In this document: piece by piece, positions 20,601 to 29,492 of the stretch
How positions within the stretch are numbered: position 1 is the first letter of the stretch
Layout of the letters: each line of letters starts with the position of its first letter
Origin: Diadema setosum
Taxonomy: Eukaryota; Echinodermata; Echinoidea; Diadematoida; Diadematidae
Length of the DNA: 64,000 nt
NCBI GenBank assembly: GCA_033980235.1
Contig: CM067062.1
Span: forward strand, 12,047,991-12,111,990
Direction: 5' to 3'
Notes under the pieces: model-generated
Told to the model about the DNA's origin: nothing
Databases searched by the model: none
The model's input: the letters and a program-made list of their open reading frames with translations, nothing else
Translations under genes and position numbers: made by a program

Positions 20601-23452
20601 TGGGAGGACTCCTCCTGGATCGCAACAAGATGACCCGGGGATGGTGTGTCAAGAGAAATGGTGAGTGGTTTCTAACATTTTTGTGGGTCCATCTCTCCTT
20701 ACCCCTCCAAGGTTGTATGTTTTGTCAGTTTGTTTGTCAGTCTGGACTTAGGATTTCTGCAACAACCTGAGGAGAAATCTGTCAGAAGGTTATTTAACTG
20801 ATACAAAGCTAAAGTATGACTGGGCTTTAGAGCACGACAACCTGACAAGTTCCATTCTGATATCATCAAACATTGCTTGGTCAAACTCTCTTGGTTAGAA
20901 TCTGACGATAAAGACCAATTAGTACTGTTTTTACTTCCATTCACAAAGACTCTAGATTATCAAGCAAAAGTTATCAAGCAAAGCAAACTGAAGTGAAAAC
21001 ATAGTTCATGTATACCTGCAGAACTGTCCATTTTTTATATAAAATGTACACATATGCAAAAGGAATATGTGAAGGAATATGTGAAATAATGCTGTAATAG
21101 CACAATTTCATTTGGGTTACCAGAAAAAATGTGATATATTAGCCAAAAAGGTTCGCCTGAAGTACGGTAGTCTAAGAGCATAGCTGATTTTAGTTGCTAC
21201 ATAATGTTTTATAATAGATTATCAGTAATAACTCATCATCCTGGTAAATTGCATCAGCCAGGTAAGTTTCTTTGTAGACCCTATCTATGTTTTGCAAACA
21301 GATTCCAAATGGCGAAGATGAATTTTGAACCCATCTGAGAACTGTGTTTCGGTTTTAAAACTACAAATATTGCCTCACTCAATTCATGCTTATCAACGTT
21401 ATGCCCTTTTTGCGCTTAAGTCGACAAGCGCAGTCCATACGCCGACCTGCAGGACGCCATCATGCCGCTGTCCCTGACCACGATCCTCTTCACAGTCTTC
21501 TCCGTCTGCATCGTGATCCCAAAGCTGGAGCTTCAGTACTTGACCTTCCTGATCCAAGTGATCATCCGGTCATTTCTCTACGGCCTGTCGGTGGCGGCCA
21601 TCCCCATCATGTAAGTTGTAGTGGTGTGGTGTGGTGTTGTGTCACAAGGGATAACCACAGAGCGGCGTATCGTCCCTTGGGAGACTAGACCTCGTATCTC
21701 AGTTGGCATATAATCAAACACCTCCTAACTCAATTTTGAAAATACTGATTTGAGTTTTAAACCGTTGCGATTATTAATGTGATCCAAAACATGTTTCATC
21801 CAGCATTGTTTGATGTCAGCCGTGATGCTCATTCAAATTCATAATTGTTAAATCAGTTGCAACCTTATGTTATTTTGTTAAAATGAAAAGAGTACTGTAC
21901 AATGTAGTTCTCCTGAAAATTTATGATTCTGAAATAGAATTTCTACTCTTTCAAGGGATGATATGTCTTTTCAATGTACGTGATTCATACTCCCCCACCC
22001 CCCCCCAAAAAAAAATAGTATTAAAATGGCCTTTTGAAAGATGCTTTTTCCATTTCCTTGCACATGACATCAAGATTTTGAAAAAAAAAAAAACCCTCCC
22101 TTTCTCCTCTCCCTTTGTCACTTGACATAGTTAAATTTTTCCTAACACATTAAGGAGATACACACACAGTGAGTTCTGTGATAAAACGGGTATTTCGAAA
22201 AAGGTGCTCCTGACAACATGGCAACTACTAATGCCTGCAAACAGTAGTAATCCATCCATTGTGTTGAGTTGGCTTGTAGTGATTTCAGTCATGTAAAAGT
22301 CCTTCCTCAAATCATCCCGTGCCCCGACAGGTTCCCCCAGGAGTTTTTTGGCACCCTGTTTGGGGTCATGGGGTCGTTTGCCGGCATCTTTGGCCTCCTC
22401 CAGTACCCCATCTTCAGCATACTGCAGAACGTACTGAAAGGCGACCCATTCATTGTAAGTATCATTGTTCCACAGACCTGTGTCTCATTCCTTTTAAAAA
22501 AAAGAACATCTACTTTTCAACATGACTCTAATGTTTGAACAAAAAAAAGGAAAAAATGTATTTTTTTTCTCCCCTTCCCCATCCCCCTCTGATTTATTTC
22601 TTCCTACAAAGGCATAAGAACTGAGGAATAAACCTCTATTGAAGAAGTTCTCAATTCACAATTGACCCTGTGGTAATTCTTCAGTCTATTCATAAGAAGA
22701 AAAAAAAAATAATGTAATAAGTTCATTATGGCAGTTCCCATCCATTTTTACTAGATTACTGTGAAGTCCCTTTAAGCAAGACAGTATGACAGTGATGATA
22801 CAACTTTGCCTCAAATGAATGCTATATTTTTTTGTTTTTTGTCTGAGCATATCTTTCATGTAACTAAAAGAAAACAATCAGTTTTGGTTGAGATGGGGGA
22901 TTCAGGTTTTAACTCTTTGCAAGATAATTAGAAACAACTTCTATGAAATATTAAAGGGCATACAATATTCTAAGAGGAATCAAACGTTTGCTTGATGAAA
23001 ATCAAAATGTCTGAGATATCCAAAAACAAAGCAAAACAAAGTGATCCTAATAAAAGGAGGGGTCCCACCTTTTGTTAGGACCTCCTAGAGTTTTGTTGAA
23101 TGTTGTATATGTTGGCCAACTTCTTTATCATTTTTTTTCTCAAAAATCTTCCTTCATTGTATTCAACTTGCTGACACTGAGTCTTCCCATTTGCAAAACC
23201 TCCTAGAGTTTTGTTGCATGTTGTAAATTTTGGCCACCCCACATTGTGTTGGCATTATCATTTTTTTTTTCAAACATCTTCCTTTTCTCCTGCCAGCTCA
23301 ACATTTGCTTCATTGTATTCAACTTGCTGACTCTGAGTCTTCCCATCTACATCTTCATCTTTGTGAGACGCAAGGAGCGCCACCTTAAGGAGGCGAGGGA
23401 GGAGGGCCCACACGTTGAGGCCAGCTTCGTCGCGATGAGCATGAAGGCATAG
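8562..23452 (+). CDS. slc43a3: SLC43A3-like transporter (equilibrative nucleobase transporter type), 3' eight exons, 5' end outside window
   Basis: Coding segments are 8562-8654, 14071-14244, 15120-15393, 18211-18417, 20541-20660, 21421-21610, 22331-22454 and 23297-23452. They total 1338 nt, i.e. 445 residues plus TAG, and every splice phase joins (0,0,1,1,1,2,0). Compared with SLC43 members about 190 N-terminal residues (first transmembrane segments and extracellular loop) are missing; no matching exon is visible in 1-8561, so they lie upstream. Family SLC43 is clear. The A3 subtype is suggested by 'FDSSAVVMLIVK', 'PLPPGY', 'IGTLN', 'YTNVFSIIQFCG' and 'LQYLTFLIQV..RSFLYG', which follow my recollection of vertebrate SLC43A3 rather than LAT3/LAT4. 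Known role of the vertebrate protein: facilitative purine nucleobase uptake at the plasma membrane. Transfer of that substrate to this gene is inference. The gene converges on an SLC43A1/2-like paralogue at 38411-55146. Confidence 0.85.
8681..9120. mobile_element. Possible pogo/Tigger-type MITE fragments
   Basis: The stretch 8774-8834 (CAGTTGAACCTCTCTTATCC, then TTTATCCGG, TTATACGGA) resembles termini of pogo/Tigger-like non-autonomous elements. The flanks 8681-8755 and 9070-9110 share 'ATACCTTGTTATA' in inverted orientation. Boundaries are uncertain, and recognition of the superfamily is from memory. Confidence 0.35.
9799..10226. mobile_element. ~428-bp TIR element ('TTAAAGGTGTTAGCCCACAT')
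   Basis: Left terminus 9799-9826 and right terminus 10199-10226 are inverted repeats of about 28 bases with three mismatches (TTAAAGG..TTAGCCCACATTTG). There is no ORF. It directly abuts the next element, sharing or nearly sharing the AAAAGG junction. Confidence 0.7.
10225..10626. mobile_element. ~400-bp TIR element ('AAAGGACTACAGCACTGGTTG')
   Basis: Ends AAAGGACTACAGCACTGG and its inverse (CCAGTACTGTGCAGTCCCTTT) form TIRs. Inner arms (TTGATGAAAAT... / ATTTTCATCAA) continue the symmetry, so most of the element folds back. A partial copy of the same family is at 22895-23080. Confidence 0.7.
11528..11869. repeat. ~340-bp dispersed repeat, copy 1
   Basis: Collinear with 14707-15049 over its length (shared GGAGCAGTGATTT, ATCACATTTGATGCATATGT, TATCACAAAACAT, ACTTAACA, AACTCA.ATTTTAGAACTA). 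Clear divergence between copies indicates an interspersed family, not a recent duplication. No ORF of interest. Confidence 0.8.
12611..13169. mobile_element. 559-bp long-TIR element ('TTTAAAGGACAAGTTCACC')
   Basis: It begins TTTAAAGGACAAGTTCACC and ends with the complement (GGTGAACTTGTCCTTTAAA). Arms of more than 200 bases remain complementary with moderate mismatch, including 'GATTGAGAGAATGTAGCAAT' and 'AAACTTTCA'. No coding capacity: a foldback/MITE-like element. The interrupted copy at 4535-5040 belongs to the same family. Confidence 0.8.
13187..13282. repeat. ~96-bp palindromic element, TAACCCATTGAGGATGGG ends
   Basis: TTTAACCCATTGAGGATGGG and CCCATCCTCATTGGGTTAAA are perfect 20-base inverted ends. 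The centre has a GGCCGAGTAATACTCGG hairpin. A diverged copy is at 26374-26467 and a looser relative at 49832-49914. Confidence 0.8.
13674..13887. repeat. Dispersed repeat ('GGGCTGCA...CCAGTG..CAGC'), copy 1
   Basis: Collinear with 51199-51385: both run from GGGCTGCA through 'TATTGGTC/TACTGGTCCGACC', 'CTGGTCCAACA.TGATTT' to 'AGTGCCAGTGT.CAGC'. The GCTGCA/TGCAGC ends are weakly inverted. Confidence 0.55.
14071..14244 (+). CDS. slc43a3: slc43a3-like exon: transmembrane segment 6 and 'PLPPGY' motif
   Basis: Begins after GATGCACAG with 'LSYEAGIP'. It covers visible residues 32-89: a hydrophobic helix (about 40-62) followed by 'VPWPLPPGYTQVECCGG', the start of the central cytoplasmic loop. Two in-frame donors are six bases apart, GTTGGT (exon end 14238) and GTGAGC (exon end 14244). 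The second fits the consensus better and is chosen. Both keep phase 0, so a two-residue splice variant is possible. GC-rich codons stand out from the AT-rich intron. Confidence 0.9.
14245..15119 (+). other. Intron of the slc43a3-like gene
   Basis: A pyrimidine-rich patch (14460-14600) and the second copy of the dispersed repeat fill most of it. No exon seen. Confidence 0.8.
14707..15049. repeat. ~340-bp dispersed repeat, copy 2
   Basis: Same orientation as copy 1 at 11528-11869, in the next intron of the same gene and about 70 bases upstream of the minisatellite exon. Confidence 0.8.
15120..15393 (+). CDS. slc43a3: slc43a3-like exon: central loop with hexapeptide (ENGTLA) minisatellite
   Basis: Follows a pyrimidine-rich tract and TTCACAAAG; donor is GTGAGT at 15394. 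An alternative acceptor at 15136 would remove the first residues in frame. It encodes visible residues 90-181: an acidic lead ('DEVANQEDLDMKLAHMG'), eight six-residue repeats with N-G-T, then a basic, serine-containing tail ('NGSQRKSSEVRPNCG'). By homology the segment is the cytosolic loop between transmembrane segments 6 and 7. That loop is variable across the family; a repeat expansion of this kind is not something I recall from vertebrate members. Confidence 0.85.
15171..15314 (+). repeat. In-frame 18-bp coding minisatellite, eight units
   Basis: Eight exact-length units of 18 bases encode ENGTQV, ENGTLA, ENGTLA, KNGTLA, ENGTLA, ENGTLT, ENGTLA and ENGTLA. Third-position changes (AAT/AAC, ACG/ACA, GCC/GCT/GCG) show some age and purifying selection on the peptide. 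The other frames also lack stops, which is why several false ORFs overlap it. Confidence 0.95.
16765..16954. repeat. 190-bp palindromic element
   Basis: Arms GACTCCAAAATTGTTAT.AAT... and inverse (…ATT.ATAACAATTTTGGAGTC) are complementary over about 62 bases, with four or five visible mismatches, around a ~65-base centre with its own TTCTTC/GAAGAA symmetry. Non-coding, MITE-like. Confidence 0.8.
17640..18180 (+). repeat. ~540-bp polypyrimidine (CT-rich) tract
   Basis: Nearly pure C/T on the plus strand up to the acceptor of the exon at 18211. The length far exceeds a normal polypyrimidine tract. It may influence splicing or form triplex DNA, which is inference. Confidence 0.9.
18211..18417 (+). 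CDS. slc43a3: slc43a3-like exon: end of central loop and transmembrane segment 7
   Basis: Acceptor CTGAGCAG, donor GTGAGT, phase 1 at both ends. It starts with a basic stretch ('MKRRKSRVIQAEAEAFKKQD'), then 'FPTIRSCLCSLMFWLLVAW' and 'ISILQLRLIFMIGTLNPWL'. The 'IGTLN' segment and the closing 'NNDKDV' align with the SLC43A3 region after the loop. The downstream intron sits at the same place and phase as in the minus-strand paralogue (after 'GNDVAT'). Confidence 0.9.
18418..20540 (+). other. Intron of the slc43a3-like gene
   Basis: Holds a 138-bp tandem satellite (19081-19492, with a decayed unit before it). Otherwise nothing recognised. Confidence 0.8.
19081..19492. repeat. 138-bp tandem repeat, three units
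   Basis: Units start at 19081, 19219 and 19357 with TTTATGAAGGGATGAGGTAG. Units 1 and 2 are almost identical; unit 3 is diverged and slightly shorter. A more decayed copy can be traced in about 18985-19080 ('ATCTTGTATGATATACAGATAT'). Confidence 0.9.
20541..20660 (+). CDS. slc43a3: slc43a3-like exon: transmembrane segment 8 and C-half motif A
   Basis: A 120-nt exon, phase 1 at both ends, acceptor TATCTTGTAG, donor GTGAGT. It encodes 'SHYTNVFSIIQFCGFVVAP' and 'LGGLLLDRNK'. The G-x3-DR turn is the second-half counterpart of the major-facilitator motif A between segments 8 and 9. It ends in 'GWCVKRN', a short cytosolic loop. The LAT3/4-like paralogue carries a very long insertion at this place. 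Confidence 0.9.
20661..21420 (+). other. Intron of the slc43a3-like gene
   Basis: AT-rich; no repeat or exon recognised. Confidence 0.8.
21421..21610 (+). CDS. slc43a3: slc43a3-like exon: transmembrane segments 9 and 10
   Basis: Acceptor CGCTTAAG, donor GTAAGT, phases 1 to 2. It encodes a short polar lead ('DKRSPYADLQDAIMPLS'), one helix ('LFTVFSVCIVIPKL') and a second ('LQYLTFLIQVIIRSFLYG'). 'TFLIQV..RSFLYG' is the strongest A3-like signature in the gene; the paralogue reads '[13 protein letters not shown]' at this position. The downstream intron splits the Met codon of 'IMFPQEFFG'. Confidence 0.92.
21611..22330 (+). other. Intron of the slc43a3-like gene
   Basis: Contains a C-run/A-run (about 21991-22015) and an A12 run. 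Nothing else recognised. Confidence 0.8.
22331..22454 (+). CDS. slc43a3: slc43a3-like exon: transmembrane segment 11
   Basis: Acceptor CCCCGACAG, donor GTAAGT, phases 2 to 0. It encodes 'FPQEFFGTLFGVMGSFAG', 'IFGLLQYPIFSILQ' and 'NVLKGDPFI'. The 'FG.LFG' and 'LLQYPIF' patterns are diagnostic for SLC43. The following phase-0 intron after 'GDPFI' matches the paralogue's intron after 'RDPFY'. Confidence 0.92.
22455..23296 (+). other. Intron of the slc43a3-like gene, with repeat and duplicated exon edge
   Basis: The right half is a partial TIR element (22895-23080) followed directly by a duplicated intron-exon segment (23081-23347). Confidence 0.8.
22895..23080. mobile_element. Partial copy of the 10225-10626 TIR family
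   Basis: Shares, in order, GGGGGATTCAGGTTT, TATGAAATATTAAAG, AAGAGGAATCAAA, TTGATGAAAATC, GTCTGAGATA and GATCCTAATAAAA with the element at 10225-10626, left half only. It ends where the duplicated exon edge begins. Confidence 0.65.
23081..23347 (+). repeat. Tandem duplication of intron and 5' part of the last coding exon
   Basis: Unit 1 (23081-23198) and unit 2 (from 23199) both begin CCTCCTAGAGTTTTGTTG and run through TTATCATTTTTTTT and AATCTTCCTT/CATCTTCCTT. Unit 1 then carries a copy of the exon (CTTCATTGTATTCAACTTG... to CTTCCCAT) with one substitution, but lacks about 25 bases including the CTGCCAG acceptor and the first codons. It is therefore a dead partial exon. Confidence 0.85.
23297..23452 (+). 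CDS. slc43a3: slc43a3-like last coding exon: transmembrane segment 12 and C-terminal tail
   Basis: Starts after CTCCTGCCAG with 'LNICFIVFNLLTLSLPIYI', the last helix, then a charged cytosolic tail ('RRKERHLKEAREEG...') ending in 'AMSMKA' and TAG at 23450-23452. The 5' part of this exon and its flanking intron have a degenerate duplicate just upstream (23081-23198), which lacks the acceptor and so should not be spliced. 3' UTR follows; I see no unambiguous poly(A) signal close to the stop. Confidence 0.92.
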   Translation, partial: LNICFIVFNLLTLSLPIYIFIFVRRKERHLKEAREEGPHVEASFVAMSMKA

Positions 23453-24488
23453 GAGGTCAAAAGGTCAAGTCCCTTACGGCCAGACCAGAGGCAGGGACCT
23501 CGTTGATCGCAAATGGCGTTAACAACTTTAAAATTACAACGAAGAAGTATAATCCATGTTTGAGGAACATCTGTCACAGCGGTTTGGAGTTTCATTTGAC
23601 CTTGGTCGCAGCGACTTGGAAAAAAAAGTGTTCGCTTGCTCCTGTGTGCGATGTAGTCCTTCTCCAATCTGTGCAGATGGATAAAATGATTGGAGTGTGC
23701 AGGAAAATATGTGCTGCCTTTTTGTTAGCGAGCGCAAGACATCTTTCTTTTGAATGGTGAAAGTTTGGGCTAGTGTGCCTCGCTGATGGTGGTATTGTCT
23801 GTGATTTCATGTTGAATTACCAACAGCTTGGTGAGGTTCTGAATGAGGAAATCTTGCAAATGCCCCTGTCATACCTGCCAACTATTCAAATTTAAGAGGA
23901 ATATTGCTATTTTTTTTTTCAGGAATGATATATCCATGTCAATAGGTTTTTTCCTTTCTAAAGTACCATCTGTTGATAGTGAAGCATGGGAGATTGATGA
24001 CTATTTGTATTTCCGCAAATTTAACTTCCATGTGTTCCTATGTGTGGGGCTGCAGGGTGGGCAGGTACGCCCTTTCGATAATAGCCAACTTTTTATGGAG
24101 CCATTTCAACCCAGATGTGCTGTGTTTGAAAGATGGCCAAGAAAAATCTTTAGAAAAAAAGGAAATAGTATATTTTGCTGTATGTGTGCACCTGGGTTGG
24201 AGATAAAATGCCAAGAAAGGAAGTATGAATATACAACAATGAATTTAGATTACTTCCTTGACTATTCTCTCTCTTTCTCGTATTTCTCATTTGTTTCACT
24301 GATTCAATCTGCTAGCACTTTTACTGGCAAGTCACTGGTTAATGGACAGTTTGATAGGAGACAAGATTGTCGATCTTGATGGCCGTCCAGTTGATGGCTG
24401 CCCGCTTGACCGGGGACATTTTGCCCAGCAGGTAGACTATACATCTGTTGACAAAATCTTTTGTGTGTTGTCTTTTTTGAGAGAGACA

Positions 24489-24614
24489 TTCTCTCCTCTT
24501 TAAAAGTGAACCCAAGTGGTGGTTTTAAAAGACTTGTCTTTTGAAGTTAAATTCTCTCCTCTTTAAAGGTGAACCCAAGTGGTGGTTTTAAAAGACTTGT
24601 CTTTTGAAGTTGTA
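24489..24614. repeat. 63-bp tandem duplication
   Basis: Two copies of TTCTCTCCTCTTTAAA.GTGAACCCAAGTGG... to TTTTGAAGTT, starting at 24489 and 24552, with one internal difference. Possibly within the 3' UTR of the plus gene. Confidence 0.9.
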
Positions 24615-25721
24615 TTCATTCATGTTTATACGATAGACCTCGAATAGAAAGGTGTAGCGATGGAGAGGATTTTACAGTATATACTAACATAATGTCTTGT
24701 GGAATGATTCTTTGTATAGAGGGTGAATCAATTATTCTGTTTAATCAGATTTTGTATGGGAGGGGGGGACTCTCTGTAATTGTCAGGGGAAAGACTATTT
24801 TTAGACAGAGATGATATTTTCATATCTCAAGCTTACTGTGATAATCTTTGTACCTATATCCCTTCCATTGATATTTCATTTTAATAGTATCTTCTCTTGA
24901 GAAAAAAAAACCTAATATTGGATTTGTAGGTAACTATGCAGGTTATCATTCAGAAGAGACAGTTTTCATCTGAATAATGTAAGAGATTTTGAGCAGATGA
25001 AGAGTTTTGGACAAACTTCTGTTCATCTGTGGTGACACGATGCTAAAGAAAAAAATTCCTTTCAAGAAATGTAAAAACTGCGCAAAGACGATTGAGATAT
25101 TTGAGGAAGTTTTTAGGAAGTTTTTTAGTGTTCAACTTCTTGTGCTCGAGTCATCTAGTATTTTTTTTGTGTGTGTGTTTGCGTTCTTTTAATCTCACCA
25201 TATGTCAATACTCTTGTTAGTGAGAGTACAAATTCATGCCAACAAAACACAGTAAGCAAGATAGTTGATGGCATGTAGAGCACAAAATGTGCGTAAATGT
25301 CCACACCACAAAATATTCCATCCTTACGATAGTTTGTACGTGACAGTTTGCATAAGCAGTAAGCAATGCACACTAGTGTGTGCATTTCTGCTATGGCTAA
25401 TCTTTGCCCTAGGAAAACATAGCATACTTTGAATTTTAATTTTAATTTCTTTGGACATCAGTACAGAGACATAAAATCTCACCCTCTCAGGATATTCTCT
25501 TCAAAAGTACCTTTGCCATCTTACGCAGTATTGTAAGTGGTAATTTGACAGAAGTTGAATGTATCAGTACTTATTTGAGTCATGAACTGTCTAGCTATCG
25601 CCTACTACTAGGGGCGCTGTGAGGATTTTTGTTGCGTGACAGCATCTGCTTGCTGTCGGGGGATATTGCATTTTCTACCATAGACCACTTGCCGTCAAGG
25701 TATACTATGGCACTCCATGAT

Positions 25722-26180
25722 GAATGGGGCTGAAAACAAGACTATCGCTAACATCAATTGTCTCCCAGTTCCACAATGTTTGTATCAAACTTTGATATGA
25801 CTGCTCAGTCCATGTTGCATTCAACACTAAAGTTAAGATACTGTCTAGCTGTCCATGTTGAATTGGGCTGAATACAAGACTATTGCTAACATCAGTTGTC
25901 TCACAATATATGTTATGTAACTTTTCACATATGACCTTCTTATCTGTGTTGTGTTAAACACTTGTAGTGAAGATGTTCCTGGCTATCCATGGTGAATCGG
26001 GCTGAAAACAAGATTATTGCCAACATCAATTATCTCAAAAGTTCCACATGTTTGTAACTATGCATGTGTCGCTCAACACTTGCAGTGAAGATATTCCCTG
26101 GCTGTCCGTGGTGAATGGGACTGAAAACGAGACAACATCAGTTTGTTTTACAGTTTTGCAGTTCCACATGGCATATGCCA
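25722..26180. repeat. Diverged ~120-138-bp tandem repeats, four units
   Basis: Units begin with GAAT.GGGCTGAAAACAAG at about 25722, 25860, 25994 and 26113. Each includes 'AACATCA.TTGTCTCA', a 'TTCCACA' or similar, and 'AACACT..AGT.AAGAT'. A fifth related start (TTGGGGCTGAAATCAAG) is at 26852. Confidence 0.75.
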
Positions 26181-27540
26181 TACTTTTTATATGACCTCCT
26201 TATCCATATTATGTTCGACAGAAAAATCAAACAAACAAAAGGTTCTGTTTCTTAAGTCGTTATGTCGTAGTGACTGGTCACATATTTTGTAGAATTCTCT
26301 TTACCGGGATACAGCGTGCATGATAATCGTGAGTCAGCAATTGTTTTAGTTCAAAAACACTTTTGCACTGTTTTTAATCTGCTGAGGATGGACTGATTTT
26401 GCTACAACATACATTTTTCATAGGCACTCGCCCGAGTATACTTGGGACTAGTCTTCAACGGGTTGATGCTTGCCCTTACATTAGAGGTAAACAAGGTAAA
26501 ATCATCATGGTATTACACTGGTTACTGTTTCTCACTTCATACACAAGTCTTACAAGGTATTGTAGGTGGTGAGAGGCTCGTTTCCCATGCTGACTAACCA
26601 CATTCATCATTACCCTTTTCCCATGTGCTACAAGTCTTGCAATAGGATTGGTTAGAATGGAGTCGCATGACTCTATGTTGTCTACTAATTATAACAGGAT
26701 AGTACTTTTGGCATTTGATGGTACTCTTTCGGCAGATGTGATCAGAACAGACTGCCGAATTCTCAGTGAGCTTGAGGGATGCTCTTGGCATAGGAGCGTA
26801 TAAGCTCTCTCTATGGTGCAGCTGCAAATATTTCTACTTTGCACTTGGCCCATTGGGGCTGAAATCAAGTCTGTAGCTAAGATCACTTGTTCACAATTCT
26901 TCAGTATCACATGTTATGTAACCTCACAGATGACTTCCCTGTCCATGTTCAGTTCAGCAGAAGAAAGAAAGAAAAAAAAAGATTAAAAAAAAAAACCCAA
27001 AACAGTTCTGTTTGTGGGTCGTTATGTTGTAGTGACTGGTCAGTTATTGTAAATCTCCCTTCACTGGTATACAGTGATGGTCACCATGAGTCAACAATAG
27101 TGTCAATTAAAAACACTTCTGTACTGTCTTACTTGCCCTTACATTAGTGGTAAACAAGGTAAAATCATCATGGTATTACACTGGTTACTGTTTCTCTCTT
27201 CATATACAAGTCTTACAAGGTATGGTGGTGAGAGGCTCTTTTTCCGTGCTGACTAACCATATTCATCATTACCCTTTTCCCATGTGCTACAAGTCTTGCA
27301 ATAGGATTGGTTAGAATGTAGTAACATGACACTTTATGAAATTTAGGATTTGTCCATGAGGTACTTGTAGTTATCATTGAGATAAGTACTTTTGGCGTTT
27401 GATAGTACTCTTGAGGCAGATGTGATCAGAGGAGACTGCCGAATTCTCAGTGAGCTCGAGGGATGCTCTTGGCGTAGGGGCGTATAAGCTCTCTCGATGG
27501 TGCAGCTGCAAATATTTCTACTTTGCACTTGGCCCATTGA
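26113..27540. repeat. ~700-bp tandem duplication (two copies)
   Basis: Copy A is about 26113-26851 and copy B about 26852-27540. They are collinear through TAGTGACTGGTCA, ACATTAG.GGTAAACAAGGT, CATCATTACCCTTTTCCCAT, TGATCAGA..AGACTGCCG and GCACTTGGCCCATTG. Copy A carries an extra ~90-bp palindromic insertion (26374-26467). Overlapping short ORFs in both copies are not conserved in a way that suggests a protein. Confidence 0.85.
26374..26467. mobile_element. Diverged copy of the 13187-13282 palindrome inserted in duplication copy A
   Basis: TTAATCTGCTGAGGATGGACTG, TTTTGCTACAAC and CGCCCGAGTATACTTGGG follow the element at 13187-13282. Copy B of the duplication reads straight across the site (ACTGTCTTACTTGCCC), giving an apparent empty site. 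Confidence 0.7.
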
Positions 27541-28927
27541 GCTTCAATGATGAGACAAAAGATATTATATTTTGGTGATTTGGAAGTGAATTCCATCTTC
27601 TTCTGTAATAGTGCCGCAGAAGAAAGTTCCATATACAAATGTAGATCTTCTCCTGATTGATAATTTGTCCCATCACCTGTTTTAGTATTGATCATGAATT
27701 GTTTACTATTCTCAGTTTTTGAAATTTTAAAAGTGGGAGGGAGAGAGAGAAAAAAAAGAAAGATAAAAGATTCACTTAAAAGATGAAGAGGAAAAAAAGT
27801 TTTTTTTTGGTTTTTTTTTTGACAACCTCTGTCACTTTCCAAGAGCTTCCACTATGCTTTGAAACCAGGGTTAGTATTCACAATGTAAGAAAGAAAAAAA
27901 AAGTTGTTGGAAACAACTCAAAATATACTTGAGTTGCTCTGTTTTATTATGCTATATTTAGCTTCACCATATTACCGTATTTAGAAGTTTTTAACTTGCT
28001 TATTTAAGTATGGTTATGTGTATCCCTCTAAGCTATTTTGTAATATACATAAGATTTTCAGTCAGAGAGGAATTATTCCCAGCCTGATATATTGTTGAAT
28101 TTTATTATTTTTGTCATTGATGTAAAGCTTTGATGCTTCATATCATAATTGTAAACAAGGTATAGCGTAGTTATACAGTATATTTAAGCATGTTTGCTCA
28201 TTTGGCACATTGTGCTTGTATCATTTTAAAGTTCCTTTTCCTGTTTGTTTGTTTTGTTTTTTCATTGTACTAATCAAATTTATTGCTGTGAGCATGCTCT
28301 CTGAGTTTGCAGGACTCATGCAGGTTCATGCTAGAACGATTAGAGGACCTTGTATTAGTTCCCAAAAAGCTGCCTTAAAAAGCCTGTTGCTTCGTGTGTG
28401 GACACAGTTTGCATTTACTCAAATGGGCCCAGGGATTGCCTGTATGATCCCTTCGATGCTGTGTTTGTGATGCAGTGTGAAGCCTCACATTCTTAATTGA
28501 TTTATCAGTTTACTAGCATACAAATTTATTATGTAGCGCAGCAACATATTATTCACAAGACTGACTTCTTTTCTTTTTTTATTTATGAGATGTAGATGTT
28601 GATTCTCATCTCAATATTCCTGTTCATTTATTTTTATGTAAAAAAACCACCCAGCTTTCTCAATGGTAGCCTCCAGCATTCCATAATGGTACAGCGATTT
28701 GATGCAGTCCATCCTCTCTTGGTCTTGTATCTCTATGGTTGGACATTCCATGCTGAACATTCCACACTGAACCAAGGATCTTGCATATGAATAGTGTTAT
28801 TATTTGAAGGTACAGAACTGTACATGCCTATATGTGTGCATCAGATCAGATAACATCATTAGCTCGGGATAGTTGGTTGTTGCTACTCATATTAAGGTTA
28901 GAGTTGGATATGGCTTGAGGTGGTTAC

Positions 28928-29492
28928 AGTTCTTTATTCCGAAGGTTCGTTATTCCGAAGGTTCTTTAGTCCGAAGGTTCGTTATTCGGAAGGTTCGTTA
29001 TTCTGAAGATTTGTTATTCAGAAGGTTTATTCATCCGAAAATGTGATAAGGTTTGTTATTCCGAAGGTTCATTAATCCAAAAATTAAATAAGGTTGGTTA
29101 TTCCGAAGGTTCATTAATCCAAAAATTAAATAAGGTTGGTTATTCCGAAGGTTCGTTAATCCAAAAATGAAACAAAGCTCGTTATTCCGAAGGTTCGTTA
29201 CATACCCTATTTCATTTGGGATCAACGGACCTTCGGAATAACGAACCCTATTTCATTTTCGGATTAACGAACCTGCGGAATAACGAACCCTATTTCATTT
29301 TCGGATAAACGAGCCTTCGGAATAGCGAACCCTATTTCATTTTCGGATTAACGAAGCTCCGGTATAACGAACCTTCGGAATAATGCCACAAATGTTCGGA
29401 TTAACGAACCCTTTTTTCATTTTCAGATTAACGAACCTCTAGGTATAGGGAATTAGTGTGTTTCGGATTAACGAACCTTTGGAATAACGAAC
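28928..29492. repeat. Foldback array of 'TTATTCCGAAGGTTCG' units
   Basis: The left half (28928 to ~29215) repeats GTTATTCCGAAGGTTCGTTA in one orientation, about every 16-60 bases. The right half (~29222-29492) repeats the complement CGGAATAACGAACC. The whole folds back on itself around about 29215. Eukaryotic palindromic minisatellite; no spacer logic of a CRISPR. Confidence 0.9.

Noticed and set aside
23843..24379. 178-codon plus-strand ORF just after the slc43a3-like stop
   Set aside because: Lies in the probable 3' UTR; Phe/Ser/Lys-rich, no family resemblance.
28928..29492. CRISPR-like regular repeats
   Set aside because: The genome is animal, the unit occurs in both orientations around a centre, and the spacing and linkers are irregular.
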